Of a DNA stretch of 64,000 nt, positions 46,101 to 54,718 are shown piece by piece. The notes beneath the pieces are model-generated. The model was given only the letters and a program-made list of their open reading frames with translations. It was not told the origin of the DNA and searched no databases. Origin of the DNA: Carboxylicivirga mesophila (GTDB lineage: Bacteria; Bacteroidota; Bacteroidia; Bacteroidales; Marinilabiliaceae). The stretch is from the NCBI RefSeq assembly GCF_018271975.1, contig NZ_JAGUCN010000001.1, positions 458,484-522,483 on the forward strand, given 5' to 3'. The first letter of the stretch is position 1; the number at the start of each line of letters is the position of its first letter. Position numbers and translations under genes: made by a program.

Positions 46101-49100
46101 ACGCGATTATGGCTATATTACGGTTAAATACACACCTAACGGGGCCGGTAACAACAATGCGATTTTGTCACTGACCGATCAAAAAGGTCATACGCATGAT
46201 ATACGACTGTTTGGCGTGGGTGTTAATCCGGCTAAAATAGAAGTTACCCCAGCTGAGCAAGTATTAGCAGATATGGCCATTGGCGAAACAACTACCACCA
46301 CATTCAGCATTGCCAATGTGGGCGAATACCCGTTAAATTATAAAATAGCCGCCTATGATAATCAGCCTTTGACACGTCAGGATAGTTTGCGTCATAAGTT
46401 TGGTTATACCTATGAGACTAATAACAACGGAAATGTAGCGGTGCCTTTCGAGTGGGAGGATATTACAACTACTGGTGTTGATGTATCTGATTATTTCAAG
46501 GATGTACATCCGAATTATACCTATAAAGAGTTGGAGCTAGGTTTTCAGTTTCCATTCTATGACGATAAGATTGAGCGTTTGTATATTACCCGAAACGGGA
46601 TTTTAACCTTAGACAAGAATGGACCATTTGGCAATTGTTCGCCGCCCAACTTTGACCCGCGCTGTTCGCCTAAAGGTGCTATATCAATATTAGGCTGGCC
46701 TTTTGATATTAATCGTCGGGGTTCCATCCACTATAAAAAGTATGGTGACAGGGTGATTGTGCAGTATACTGATGTCTTCTTTGAAGAGGCCTGGAGTATT
46801 TATGAATCGGGAACATTCCAGATTGTACTTTTCAATAACGGCGATATTGATTTTCGCTTCAAAGACATCGAGAATATGTCCCATTGGGATACTAATGAGG
46901 CCTTGATAGGTATTGCTAATCCGGCGTATGATGATGAATTCCGCATTAGTGGAGCTGATTTTCAATTTGGTTACGATCGCTATGGTGTCTTAACCAGCAA
47001 CGAGACTATTTTTAAGGTAAAATATCCTGGTACAAAATTAGTGGAAGCCTTGTCTAAAACATCTGGTTACATAGCACCAGGTGAATCAGAAGTGATAACG
47101 GTCGACATTAATACATCTGCTGTGAACGAAGGCCAGCTATATCAGCATATATCCATCTTAAGTAACGACCCATTTGCCGAAGCTACGCCTTTTACAGTGA
47201 AAGTAAATGTAAACGCCGGAGGGGTAGCTGAGCCAACCATTGATCGGACGAATGTGAATTTCGGACAGGTCTTTACTGGTGCAGTTGCAGAGCAGATTGT
47301 TACCCTGGTAAATAGTGGAAATAAAGATGTTGAGATAACGTCTGCAACCTTTGCAGGAGCAGGTTTTGCCATCGAAACGACTTACCCTAAAGTGCTGAAG
47401 GCAAAAACATCAGAATACATCAAAGTGAGTATGGTAACTGATGCTGTTGCTACTTTAAGCGATGAACTGACCATTACCTGCGCAGATGGTACGGTCTTTA
47501 ATGTTGCATGTACTGGTGAAGTGCTGGATGCACCTCAAATAGAGGTGGATGTAACCGAGTTTTATGAAGTGCTGGATGCCGGACAAAAAGTGGTACGTCC
47601 GTTGACCATTACCAATAATGGTAATAGCGACCTTGAGTTGTTGATTAGTGGAAATGATTGGGTATATGAGCAGGAGACAGTGGCGCCACTGTCGCTACCT
47701 GAATTCGCTTATAGCTTTGCTACATCCGATGAGTGGGAAAGTGGGATTGTCTTCGATTGGGATGACATTGTGAAAGATGGTGTCAGAACACCTATGTCAT
47801 GGTATTCGGAGCATCAGCAGCTTTGGAGAGAAGTAGAGTTGCCTTTCGAAATAAAGCTCTATAATCAGCCAACAAATAAACTATGGATTAGCTGGCAAGG
47901 CCTTATAACAACTGTTGAGCCGCGAATTAACCCACCATACATTGGTCCTGATATTTTCCCGAATACAACAGAGCCCAATAGCTTGATAGCACCATATTTC
48001 GGCATTCATAACTACGATAGAAATGCTGAAGAAGCCCTGGTGTCGGGTGTATACCACAAATTGTATGAAGACCGCATTGTGGTTCAGTGGAACGAGTGCT
48101 TCGATAAGTATGGATTGGGATCAAACTATAGTTTCCAGGCCATTATATATACCAGTGGTGTTATCAAATACCAGTACAAGGCCGGAGGTATGGATACATG
48201 GTACCACCTGGGTATTGTAGGCTTAGAAAATGCAGCCGGTGATGACGGAGTGCTTGTGGCTGGTTATCAAACTTACTTAAAAGACCAACTGGCCGTGGTA
48301 TTATCACCAGCAGAAAAGCGTGTGGTACCGGCAAATAGTGCTGTAACATTTGATATTGCATTGGATGCAGTGGCGCTCAATGAAAACTGGTATGGCGGAC
48401 AGCTTAATATCATTAATAATACACCGGATCAGCCAAAGATTAGTATTCCTGTAAATCTGGATGTTATTGGTCAGGCAGCTATTGAAGCGCCAGCAACGTT
48501 GGAGTTTGGCGAAGTAATGGCCTATGAAACGGAAGATAATTATGGGCAGCTCAATCCGGTGAGTTACTATAAGGAATTTGAAGTAGCCAACCCAGGCACT
48601 AAATCGTTACTCCTGTACTCAATCTTCTTCGAAGATGCAACAGAGTTAGCCGGTCAGGTGTACTCCAGTCGTTTCCCTGGAGCCCCTATGTATTGGCAGG
48701 ATATCCAGTACGCGCGCTGGGTTGAGATAACTCCTGGTACATCAATGAAATTCAGGGTAGCTTTAACGCCTGGTGGCGACGTAGCAACCATCAATACCAA
48801 CTTAGTGCTCGATACTGATTTGCCTGAAGGACAAGTGCTAATCCCTGTTACAGCAAGCGTATCTAAAGCACCGGCTGCTATTATCGAAGGAGCCGACATT
48901 AATATTCTGGCCAACACGAAGGCACATACAGAAACAGGTAGTTTAACCTTATCGAATGTGAATGGGCAGGGGCCGCTTGAATATCGTTTGTCGATTGATT
49001 ACAACCGGACAGGCGAACCTGCAGCTGTTGTATATAGTCGTGTGACTCCAATGGCGCAGTTGCAGTCAGTAGAAAATAGTGTGCCTGTGGTGAGTGCATA

Positions 49101-50646
49101 TGCCCAGAGCAATGAAGCTTTTGATACCACACTTGAATATGATACAAATGCTGCTGCCGATATTTTTACCGGTTATGGCGAAGGACAGGCCTTTATGCCG
49201 GGTATTGTTTTCAGTGCACCAGCCGAAGGGTTTAAGTTGTCGCATATTAAAACATGGTATGCGCCTGGTGAGGTATTAACATCTGATATGACAGTATATG
49301 TATTGGCTGGTGGTACCGGGTTTGATGATGCAAAGTTACTAACTGAGCAAACCTACACACATAGCGTTGAAGAAGCTGTTGAAGGTGGCGGTTTTGTTAC
49401 CATCGAGTTGGATGAGCCACAGCAGTTCTATCCGAATGAGAAATTCTATATTGCGATTGCTTACCAGTTGGGTATTGCATATCCGCAGGGGACAGCCACA
49501 GTGGAGGAACCAGTGGCAGGCCGTTTCTTCTTCCCAACCGATGAAGGCTGGCTGGATGTAACTGACATTGAAAGCCTGGCAGGATATGCCTGGATGATTA
49601 AAGCGCTTGAAAAAGAGCATGTCTCAGCTTCGTGGGTACGCATTACTTCGCCGTTAACTGGTATTGTAGAGGCGGGACAGTCGCTGAATGTTGAGATGGA
49701 TTTCAACGCGGCAGGAGTGATGGATGCTGATAATTATGCGAAGCTGATAGTAGAGTCGAATGACCCTGTGAGTCCGATGGTTGATCGCTCAATGTACCTG
49801 AGATTGAACCAGGGACCATCATTTACCATTGACCCGGATGCTGTGTTGTCTGTTGAAGAAAACGCATCCATAAGTTTTGATGTTACAGCAAGCGACTACG
49901 AAGGTGATGCCTGTACTTTTGAACTGACGGAAGCCAATGAGATGGTTACCTTAGCTGTCGCAGAGAATACGATAACAGTGACTTACTCGCCCGATTATGT
50001 TTCAGCGGGAGTTAATGTGATTTCTATTACAGGTACAGATGTTCACAATAATGCCAGCATACTGGAGATACCAGTAGAAGTTATTAATGTAAACCGTGCA
50101 CCTGAAATGACAACCATGCTTGATGATATGCAAATGGTGTGGGAGAACGGGGTGGTTGATTTTGATCTGGATGCGTACTTCACCGATCCGGATGGCGAAG
50201 CAGTAAGCTATGAGGTGTATAGTGCTGATTTATCAATCCTCGACGTATTCCTGTCAGGCAACAAACTAAAGCTGGAGCCACTGATGGTGAGTGAACAAGG
50301 GATTGCTGTTACAGTAATGGCAACGGATATTCATAATGCACTTACTGAGCACGTATTCAATGTGAAAGTGATACACCGTACCGGGTTTGATGACATGGAT
50401 GCTGCACAATGGGAAATTTATCCAAATCCGGCCTCTTCGGTTATTAATATTAAGTGTTCAGCTAATGTGGAATCAGTTCGTATTCGTATCATGAATGCCG
50501 CAGGAACACTGGTTAAGGAGAAGGAGTTTAACTGGGGTGCATCACAAAAGCACACAGTCAATATTGATGACTTGTCGAATGGTATTTATCTGCTGGAGAT
50601 TTACCATGATTCAGAATCAAGTGTTTACAAGTTAATTAAGAAGTAA
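43120..50646 (+). CDS. Giant subtilisin-like (S8) protease with T9SS sorting domain, copy 2
   Basis: A 2508-residue paralogue of the copy 1 protease, with the signal peptide ending LLGSLAAQ (about 1-27). The S8 domain (about 160-505) has Asp206 (SVVDGGID), His261 (HDHGTHVAGT), Asn370 (FAAGND) and Ser440 (MQGTSMACPH); the usual Asp-Thr-Gly is again replaced, here by Asp-Gly-Gly. Fibronectin III, HYDIN/ASH-like repeats, inserted lectin-like segments (PFYDDKIERLYITRNG) and two cadherin-like domains follow in the same order. The type A sorting domain ends the protein (WEIYPNPASSVINIKC to the end). Same length and order as copy 1, so a tandem duplication of the cassette is likely. Confidence 0.93.
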   Translation: MMKLLQMKQVMLTGLCLILLLGSLAAQVPNASMHDGVVRVKFKRELSTTLKSLKSTKQAGVLSTGIEAFDAASQQVQASNMKRVFPYSAKHDAKHRRHGLDLWYEVRFDNTVNPLEAVAAYKASAEVEIAEPVYQKVHIKGEAVPYNGSSLKSTANAPFDDQFLAEQWHYENTGTLTPSIPEADINVYEAWKTQAGQPNVIVSVVDGGIDTEHADLKDNLWVNQAELNGTAGQDDDGNGYVDDIYGFNFADATGSITAHDHGTHVAGTVAAVNNNGIGVAGVAGGTGNGDGARLMSSQVFTSAGGAGGFASAIVYGADNGAVISQNSWGYKSAGVVEQTVLAAIDYFIAEAGMYEGSPMKGGIVIFAAGNDFVDAEMYPGYYDKTFCVAALGPDNTIAHYSNYGTWVDIAAPGGDQMVSQVAGVLSTAPNNSYAYMQGTSMACPHVSGIAALAVSEHGGPNFTADELRLYLESSTHDIDQYNPDFAGKLGVGYIDAAMVLKKNEGVTPDNVTDLALAGIAQDFATLTWSVPADSDDGYPSNFQLFYHTEQVTESNIAEAKLVSINNIDAAGTLKQFEVTGLEPLTTYYFAIRSMDRWANKSALSANVSGTTNAGPDINIPTAPISYELNQANSFTDNTGSFVIENHDEGLLKWEGVMRHKSHNLDFNALNINYPVANTLAGKSSYNVRKVPSRTNQSEVSALSAVELTGFKDEIRFADGNIYIIGEGDVTLTNSSAMKFFVDRKDGFNLTNVEMYVRHDPETGPMVMEIYEGETLDNAQLIMAQEVESYSPDPYDMNVQLMEQLYFSYGQTFWVVLHVPVGNTYCLGAQVELDPSYSDYSFMSFDMGNTWHPLSSLIDDFYTWSTVAVSNNKYLGEYITLTPASGSVEPNQSQEVNLNVDGTTLINGNYNANILVKSNDSDEKESRLGISLNVSEQQPDLRNLDVIDYGSVFNGTSKTLIIPVTNFGYGNFFGISTSVSDATFEVVTNDYSINARDYGYITVKYTPNGAGNNNAILSLTDQKGHTHDIRLFGVGVNPAKIEVTPAEQVLADMAIGETTTTTFSIANVGEYPLNYKIAAYDNQPLTRQDSLRHKFGYTYETNNNGNVAVPFEWEDITTTGVDVSDYFKDVHPNYTYKELELGFQFPFYDDKIERLYITRNGILTLDKNGPFGNCSPPNFDPRCSPKGAISILGWPFDINRRGSIHYKKYGDRVIVQYTDVFFEEAWSIYESGTFQIVLFNNGDIDFRFKDIENMSHWDTNEALIGIANPAYDDEFRISGADFQFGYDRYGVLTSNETIFKVKYPGTKLVEALSKTSGYIAPGESEVITVDINTSAVNEGQLYQHISILSNDPFAEATPFTVKVNVNAGGVAEPTIDRTNVNFGQVFTGAVAEQIVTLVNSGNKDVEITSATFAGAGFAIETTYPKVLKAKTSEYIKVSMVTDAVATLSDELTITCADGTVFNVACTGEVLDAPQIEVDVTEFYEVLDAGQKVVRPLTITNNGNSDLELLISGNDWVYEQETVAPLSLPEFAYSFATSDEWESGIVFDWDDIVKDGVRTPMSWYSEHQQLWREVELPFEIKLYNQPTNKLWISWQGLITTVEPRINPPYIGPDIFPNTTEPNSLIAPYFGIHNYDRNAEEALVSGVYHKLYEDRIVVQWNECFDKYGLGSNYSFQAIIYTSGVIKYQYKAGGMDTWYHLGIVGLENAAGDDGVLVAGYQTYLKDQLAVVLSPAEKRVVPANSAVTFDIALDAVALNENWYGGQLNIINNTPDQPKISIPVNLDVIGQAAIEAPATLEFGEVMAYETEDNYGQLNPVSYYKEFEVANPGTKSLLLYSIFFEDATELAGQVYSSRFPGAPMYWQDIQYARWVEITPGTSMKFRVALTPGGDVATINTNLVLDTDLPEGQVLIPVTASVSKAPAAIIEGADINILANTKAHTETGSLTLSNVNGQGPLEYRLSIDYNRTGEPAAVVYSRVTPMAQLQSVENSVPVVSAYAQSNEAFDTTLEYDTNAAADIFTGYGEGQAFMPGIVFSAPAEGFKLSHIKTWYAPGEVLTSDMTVYVLAGGTGFDDAKLLTEQTYTHSVEEAVEGGGFVTIELDEPQQFYPNEKFYIAIAYQLGIAYPQGTATVEEPVAGRFFFPTDEGWLDVTDIESLAGYAWMIKALEKEHVSASWVRITSPLTGIVEAGQSLNVEMDFNAAGVMDADNYAKLIVESNDPVSPMVDRSMYLRLNQGPSFTIDPDAVLSVEENASISFDVTASDYEGDACTFELTEANEMVTLAVAENTITVTYSPDYVSAGVNVISITGTDVHNNASILEIPVEVINVNRAPEMTTMLDDMQMVWENGVVDFDLDAYFTDPDGEAVSYEVYSADLSILDVFLSGNKLKLEPLMVSEQGIAVTVMATDIHNALTEHVFNVKVIHRTGFDDMDAAQWEIYPNPASSVINIKCSANVESVRIRIMNAAGTLVKEKEFNWGASQKHTVNIDDLSNGIYLLEIYHDSESSVYKLIKK

Positions 50647-50669
50647 TTGGGTTAGGTTTTTTTTAATAG

Positions 50670-50710
50670 TTAAACCATTGGAGTGCCTCTTTGGGTACTC
50701 CTTGGTTTAA
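50670..50710 (+). promoter_or_regulatory. Intercistronic hairpin, protease-to-lipoprotein copy 2
   Basis: TTAAACCA/TGGTTTAA (8 bp) plus GGAGT/ACTCC (5 bp), with a small internal loop, between the protease stop and the lipoprotein start. It corresponds in position to the 39864-39897 hairpin of copy 1, although the stems differ. Confidence 0.55.
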
Positions 50711-50726
50711 GAAAAAATGCAATCAG

Positions 50727-51155
50727 ATGAATAAAAAAATATATAGAACCACTTTATACCTGATAATGGTGGTTGGCCTGCTAAGCGGGTCTTGCTCTAA
50801 AGATGAACCCGGCGATAGTATGGCACCAACAGCAGTTTTTACAAGTCCGTTAACAGAAACAGTTTATCAAAGAGGACAATCCATAATTGTTAATGCTTCA
50901 TTCGAAGATGATAAAGAGCTGTCGCATGTGGAGGTATCCATAGAAGAAGCACAAGTGTTGAAGGGCTGGAATACGCCTTGGGAAACAAGCGAAGTCATTG
51001 AATTATCAGGCAAAAGTCAAAATCTTTCGGCATACGAATTATTTGGAGAAGCTATCCCGATGGATATCAAATCGGGCGTATACAATCTGGAGTTTATGGT
51101 GGTTGACAAGCAGTTTAATTTTGCCAATTATAACATGGTTTTAACCATAGAGTAA
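50727..51155 (+). CDS. DUF4625-like small lipoprotein, cassette copy 2
   Basis: A 142-residue lipoprotein, paralogue of the copy 1 protein (143 residues). ATG50727 is preferred over TTG50691 because it begins with a signal peptide (MNKKIYRTTLYLIMVVGLLS) and a lipobox near Cys23 (GSC, followed by SKDEPGDSMAP). The shared core includes SFEDDKELSHVEVSI, AYELFGEAIP and LEFMVVDKQFNFANYN. Again a single beta-sandwich with no enzymatic motif, encoded after the protease with an intervening hairpin. Conservation of the pair in both cassettes argues for a physical or functional partnership. Confidence 0.75.
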   Translation: MNKKIYRTTLYLIMVVGLLSGSCSKDEPGDSMAPTAVFTSPLTETVYQRGQSIIVNASFEDDKELSHVEVSIEEAQVLKGWNTPWETSEVIELSGKSQNLSAYELFGEAIPMDIKSGVYNLEFMVVDKQFNFANYNMVLTIE

Positions 51156-51178
51156 TATCTCAGTATAAGTATTTATGA

Positions 51179-51435
51179 GGGTGTCCGATAATGAAGAGAG
51201 ACATTTTTTATACTAATAATCTATAACTTCATTACCTCATCCCAGCCTTTCCGCTCTGGCGGAATAAATCCTCCTCAAGGAGAAGGTGACATTATTTAAT
51301 AAGGCAACTATCTCTAATGTATGAAGATATCTTTATTTATTAGTGGCTTCCTCTCCTTGAAGGAGAGGATTGAGGAGAGGTGTTTTCTTATGAATTATAA
51401 GTTTATTATTGTGATTTTTTGATTTTCGGACACCC
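51179..51435. mobile_element. MITE-like element, copy B
   Basis: A 257-bp element with 14-bp terminal inverted repeats (GGGTGTCCGATAAT at the left; GGGTGTCCGAAAAT read inwards from the right) and the same internal segments as copy A at 26934-27169, in the same orientation. Relative to copy A it has an insertion containing a TCCGC-TCTG-GCGGA hairpin near 51255. It lies between the lipoprotein of cassette 2 and the second SusC gene. Confidence 0.65.
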
Positions 51436-51573
51436 ACGTTTTTTCATTAACTCTTAGCAGCTACCTTTTAAACGTTAGATGAAAGGTGGTATTCGAGCTG
51501 TACGAAACCTATGATACAGCACCTGATAATGAGGTGCATAATAAATTCAACTATTAATTAATCTATTAAATCT

Positions 51574-54500
51574 ATGAAAAGATTTTTCGTATTCATGGCT
51601 TTGCTGTGCTGCGTGAGTATTGGCTTGTTGCAAGCTCAATCGCGCACCATCACAGGAACCGTAACAAATAAAGATGACGGATTTACCATGCCGGGTGTGT
51701 CTGTGTTGGTAAAGGGTACTACCATTGGTACTGTCACCAATATTGATGGGCAGTATAATCTGTCGGTACCGGCAGATGCCGGCACACTGGTTTTCTCTTT
51801 TATTGGGATGTCGAGCCAGGAACAAGTCATTGAAGGAAGAAATGTCATTAATGTAGTACTGGAGAGCGATAGCAAAGACCTGGATGAAGTGGTTGTAACG
51901 GCCTATGGTAGTAAAGGTAAAGTAGGCCTGAAAGGTGCTATCTCGGTAGTGTCGGCCAAAGAGCTGGAACAGATGCCCGTTGCTACTTTTGACCAGATGC
52001 TGCAAGGTAAAACAACAGGTCTGCAAATATCCAGTGGTTCAGGGCAACCCGGATCGAGCAACACCAAAGTACGAATTCGTGGTACGGGTTCTATTATGGC
52101 CTCCAATGAGCCTTTATATGTGGTTGATGGTGTCCCTATTGAGCCGGGTGTATTTGGCAGTTTAAATGCCAATGATTTTGAAACGGTAAGTGTATTGAAA
52201 GATGCTGCATCAACAGCCATCTATGGTTCAAGAGCCAGCAATGGTGTCATCTTAATTACTACCAAAAGTGGTGCTGAAGGCACTTCAACAGTTAATGTGC
52301 GTCACCAGTCAGGTATTTCTATCAAAGGTGTTGAGAAGTTTGACATGATGAATTCATCAGAAAAACTGTGGTTTGAGCAGATTGCTAAAAAAGGTCCGGG
52401 CTGGGAGTTAAGTCCAATGAACCCAAACTACGAATTATTAAGTCCTGAAGCGCAGGCAGCTCAAGTGGCCGAATTAAATCGACTACGCCAGATTAATACC
52501 GATTGGCAGGATCAGTTTTACCGCAATGGTAAAACAATGAGCAATGAAGTAAATTTCTCGGGTGGTAATAAAAAGACTAAATACTATGTGTCTTACCAGA
52601 ACTATTACCAGGAAGGCTTATCACCTCGTTCTGACTTAAACAGAAATACCGGGCGACTTAACCTGGATCATCAGCTGTTTGAAAATATCAGAGTGGGTAT
52701 TAATACCACCATTGGTCAATCAAAAATCAACCATATTGAGAGTGAAGGAGGCGTGGCGCTAAGTAATCCTTATGCTGCCGTTTATTTAGCTAACCCGTGG
52801 GAAGAGCCTTACAATGCAGATGGCGAATTAGCAGCCGGGCATTATCGTTACGTGAACCCACATTTAACTGAGGACGAAAATAATAGTTTGTACAACCCAT
52901 ATAGTAAAACAGGAACCAATGCCTTGGATATGATGGCCAACTCTACCAATAAGGAGGAAGAAACAAAGTTTATTGGGGCCTTTACACTGGAGTGGGATGT
53001 GTTACCCTATTTAACGGCTAAAAGCCAGTACGGTATTGATTATCGTCACAGCCTGTATGAACGTTGGGTGAGTCCTGATAGCTTTTACTCAAACAGTCTG
53101 GGTGAAGGTGCTCCGGGACGCGATGGATCCATCAGTGAAACCTTTAGTCGTCGCACGGCCACCAGTTTCACCAATACACTTGATTTCAAAAAGGTTTTTA
53201 ATGATATCCATACCATATCGGCCGTTGTCGGAACAGAATATTTAAACAGGGAATATTTCAACTTTGGTTATACAGGTTATGGCTTGGATCCTAAATTGCC
53301 TGAAACACCAGCAACTATTACGCCTGGTACCGATACCAATGGTTATATCCCAACAGTAAGTGGTTACAAAAGTGAGCGTGCTTTGTTCTCATTGTTTTCA
53401 TTGGTTAACTATACCTACGATGGTAAATACACTTTTTCAGGAAGTTTACGTCGCGATGGTTCTTCTGCTTTTGGTACGAATAATCAGTATGCTGTGCTGT
53501 ATTCAGCTGGTTTTACCTGGGATGTGGCACGCGAAGGCTTTATGAGCCAGGTTGATTGGGTGAATAATCTGAAGTTCAGAATCAGTTATGGTACCACCGG
53601 TAACCAGGAAGGCATTGGCAATTTTGAATCAAAAACGCTTTGGTCAAACACAGAGTATGCCGGTAATCCTGGCTATTACTTAGCACAAGCCGGAGACCCG
53701 AATATAAAATGGGAGGTGGCTCACAAGTTCAATGTGGGTATTGATTACAACCTGTTTAATAACCGCTTAAATGGTTCGATTGATCTGTATAATGACAGAA
53801 CCTCTGATTTGTTTATTCAACAAACCTTCTCCGCATGGGATGGTGTTCCGGGTAATATCCAAACCACCAATGCCGGTGAGATGCGTAACCGTGGTGCCGA
53901 GTTACTGATTAATTACGACATCATTCGTAACCGCGATTTAACATGGACGGTAGGAACCAACCTGTCATACAATGCGAATGAGATTACTGACCTGGGGCAG
54001 GTAAAGGAATTTGAGCAGGGAACATCCATCGTTCGCGTCGGTTTGCCTATTAATTCGCATTATATTGTGCAGTGGGCCGGTGTTAATCCTGCAACCGGTG
54101 ATGCCATGTATTATACCAAAGATGGACAGGTTACCACCGACTATAGTGCCGATAATAATGTGGCAGACTTTGGTTCATCTGAGCCTCCATTCTTTGGCGG
54201 ATTTAATACCTCGGTGAGTTATAAAGGATTTGAGTTGAGTGCTCACTTCACTTTTGCGCAAGGGTTTTATCGTTTCAACAACCAGTCATTCTTCCAGGAG
54301 AATCCCAATTTTGCGCAGTTCAATATGTCTTCCAACATGTTAGATATCTGGCAAAAACCAGGTGACATGACCGAAATCCAGGGGGTTCACTCTCAGCGTG
54401 AGTTTTCTTCAAAAGATATTGAAGACGCCTCTTATTTACGTTTCCGCAACCTGATGATTGCTTATAATGTGCCTAAAACGGTATTGAGTAAAGTTGGATT

Positions 54501-54651
54501 TATAAGGAGTATGCGACTGTATGGACAAGGTCAGAATCTGTTTACCTGGACAAAATGGACTGGTTTTGATCCTGAGGACAGCAATAATATTGCCCAATAT
54601 GAATATCCAACTCCCCGAATTTTCACACTTGGTCTTGATTTGACCTTCTAG
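51574..54651 (+). CDS. SusC/RagA-family TonB-dependent transporter (second SusCD)
   Basis: A 1025-residue outer-membrane importer with signal peptide (1-22, ending LLQAQ), CarboxypepD_reg-like domain (about 24-100, PGVSVLVKGTTIGTVTNIDG), TonB-box region EVVVTAYGSKGK, a plug (about 115-230 with SRASNGVILITTKSG) and a 22-strand barrel ending FTLGLDLTF. It is followed 67 bp on by susD and then by a Calx-beta-like lipoprotein gene. Because no carbohydrate-active enzyme is near and two giant secreted proteases are directly upstream, peptides are its likeliest cargo (inference). Confidence 0.95.
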   Translation: MKRFFVFMALLCCVSIGLLQAQSRTITGTVTNKDDGFTMPGVSVLVKGTTIGTVTNIDGQYNLSVPADAGTLVFSFIGMSSQEQVIEGRNVINVVLESDSKDLDEVVVTAYGSKGKVGLKGAISVVSAKELEQMPVATFDQMLQGKTTGLQISSGSGQPGSSNTKVRIRGTGSIMASNEPLYVVDGVPIEPGVFGSLNANDFETVSVLKDAASTAIYGSRASNGVILITTKSGAEGTSTVNVRHQSGISIKGVEKFDMMNSSEKLWFEQIAKKGPGWELSPMNPNYELLSPEAQAAQVAELNRLRQINTDWQDQFYRNGKTMSNEVNFSGGNKKTKYYVSYQNYYQEGLSPRSDLNRNTGRLNLDHQLFENIRVGINTTIGQSKINHIESEGGVALSNPYAAVYLANPWEEPYNADGELAAGHYRYVNPHLTEDENNSLYNPYSKTGTNALDMMANSTNKEEETKFIGAFTLEWDVLPYLTAKSQYGIDYRHSLYERWVSPDSFYSNSLGEGAPGRDGSISETFSRRTATSFTNTLDFKKVFNDIHTISAVVGTEYLNREYFNFGYTGYGLDPKLPETPATITPGTDTNGYIPTVSGYKSERALFSLFSLVNYTYDGKYTFSGSLRRDGSSAFGTNNQYAVLYSAGFTWDVAREGFMSQVDWVNNLKFRISYGTTGNQEGIGNFESKTLWSNTEYAGNPGYYLAQAGDPNIKWEVAHKFNVGIDYNLFNNRLNGSIDLYNDRTSDLFIQQTFSAWDGVPGNIQTTNAGEMRNRGAELLINYDIIRNRDLTWTVGTNLSYNANEITDLGQVKEFEQGTSIVRVGLPINSHYIVQWAGVNPATGDAMYYTKDGQVTTDYSADNNVADFGSSEPPFFGGFNTSVSYKGFELSAHFTFAQGFYRFNNQSFFQENPNFAQFNMSSNMLDIWQKPGDMTEIQGVHSQREFSSKDIEDASYLRFRNLMIAYNVPKTVLSKVGFIRSMRLYGQGQNLFTWTKWTGFDPEDSNNIAQYEYPTPRIFTLGLDLTF

Positions 54652-54718
54652 GATATACATATCTCAAGCTAAAATTCACTGGGAGTTCCATGTGACAATA
54701 TGTAATAAAATTTAACAC

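Noticed and set aside
50691..50726. TTG start for lipoprotein copy 2
   Set aside because: It would place the start inside the intercistronic hairpin and hide the signal peptide.
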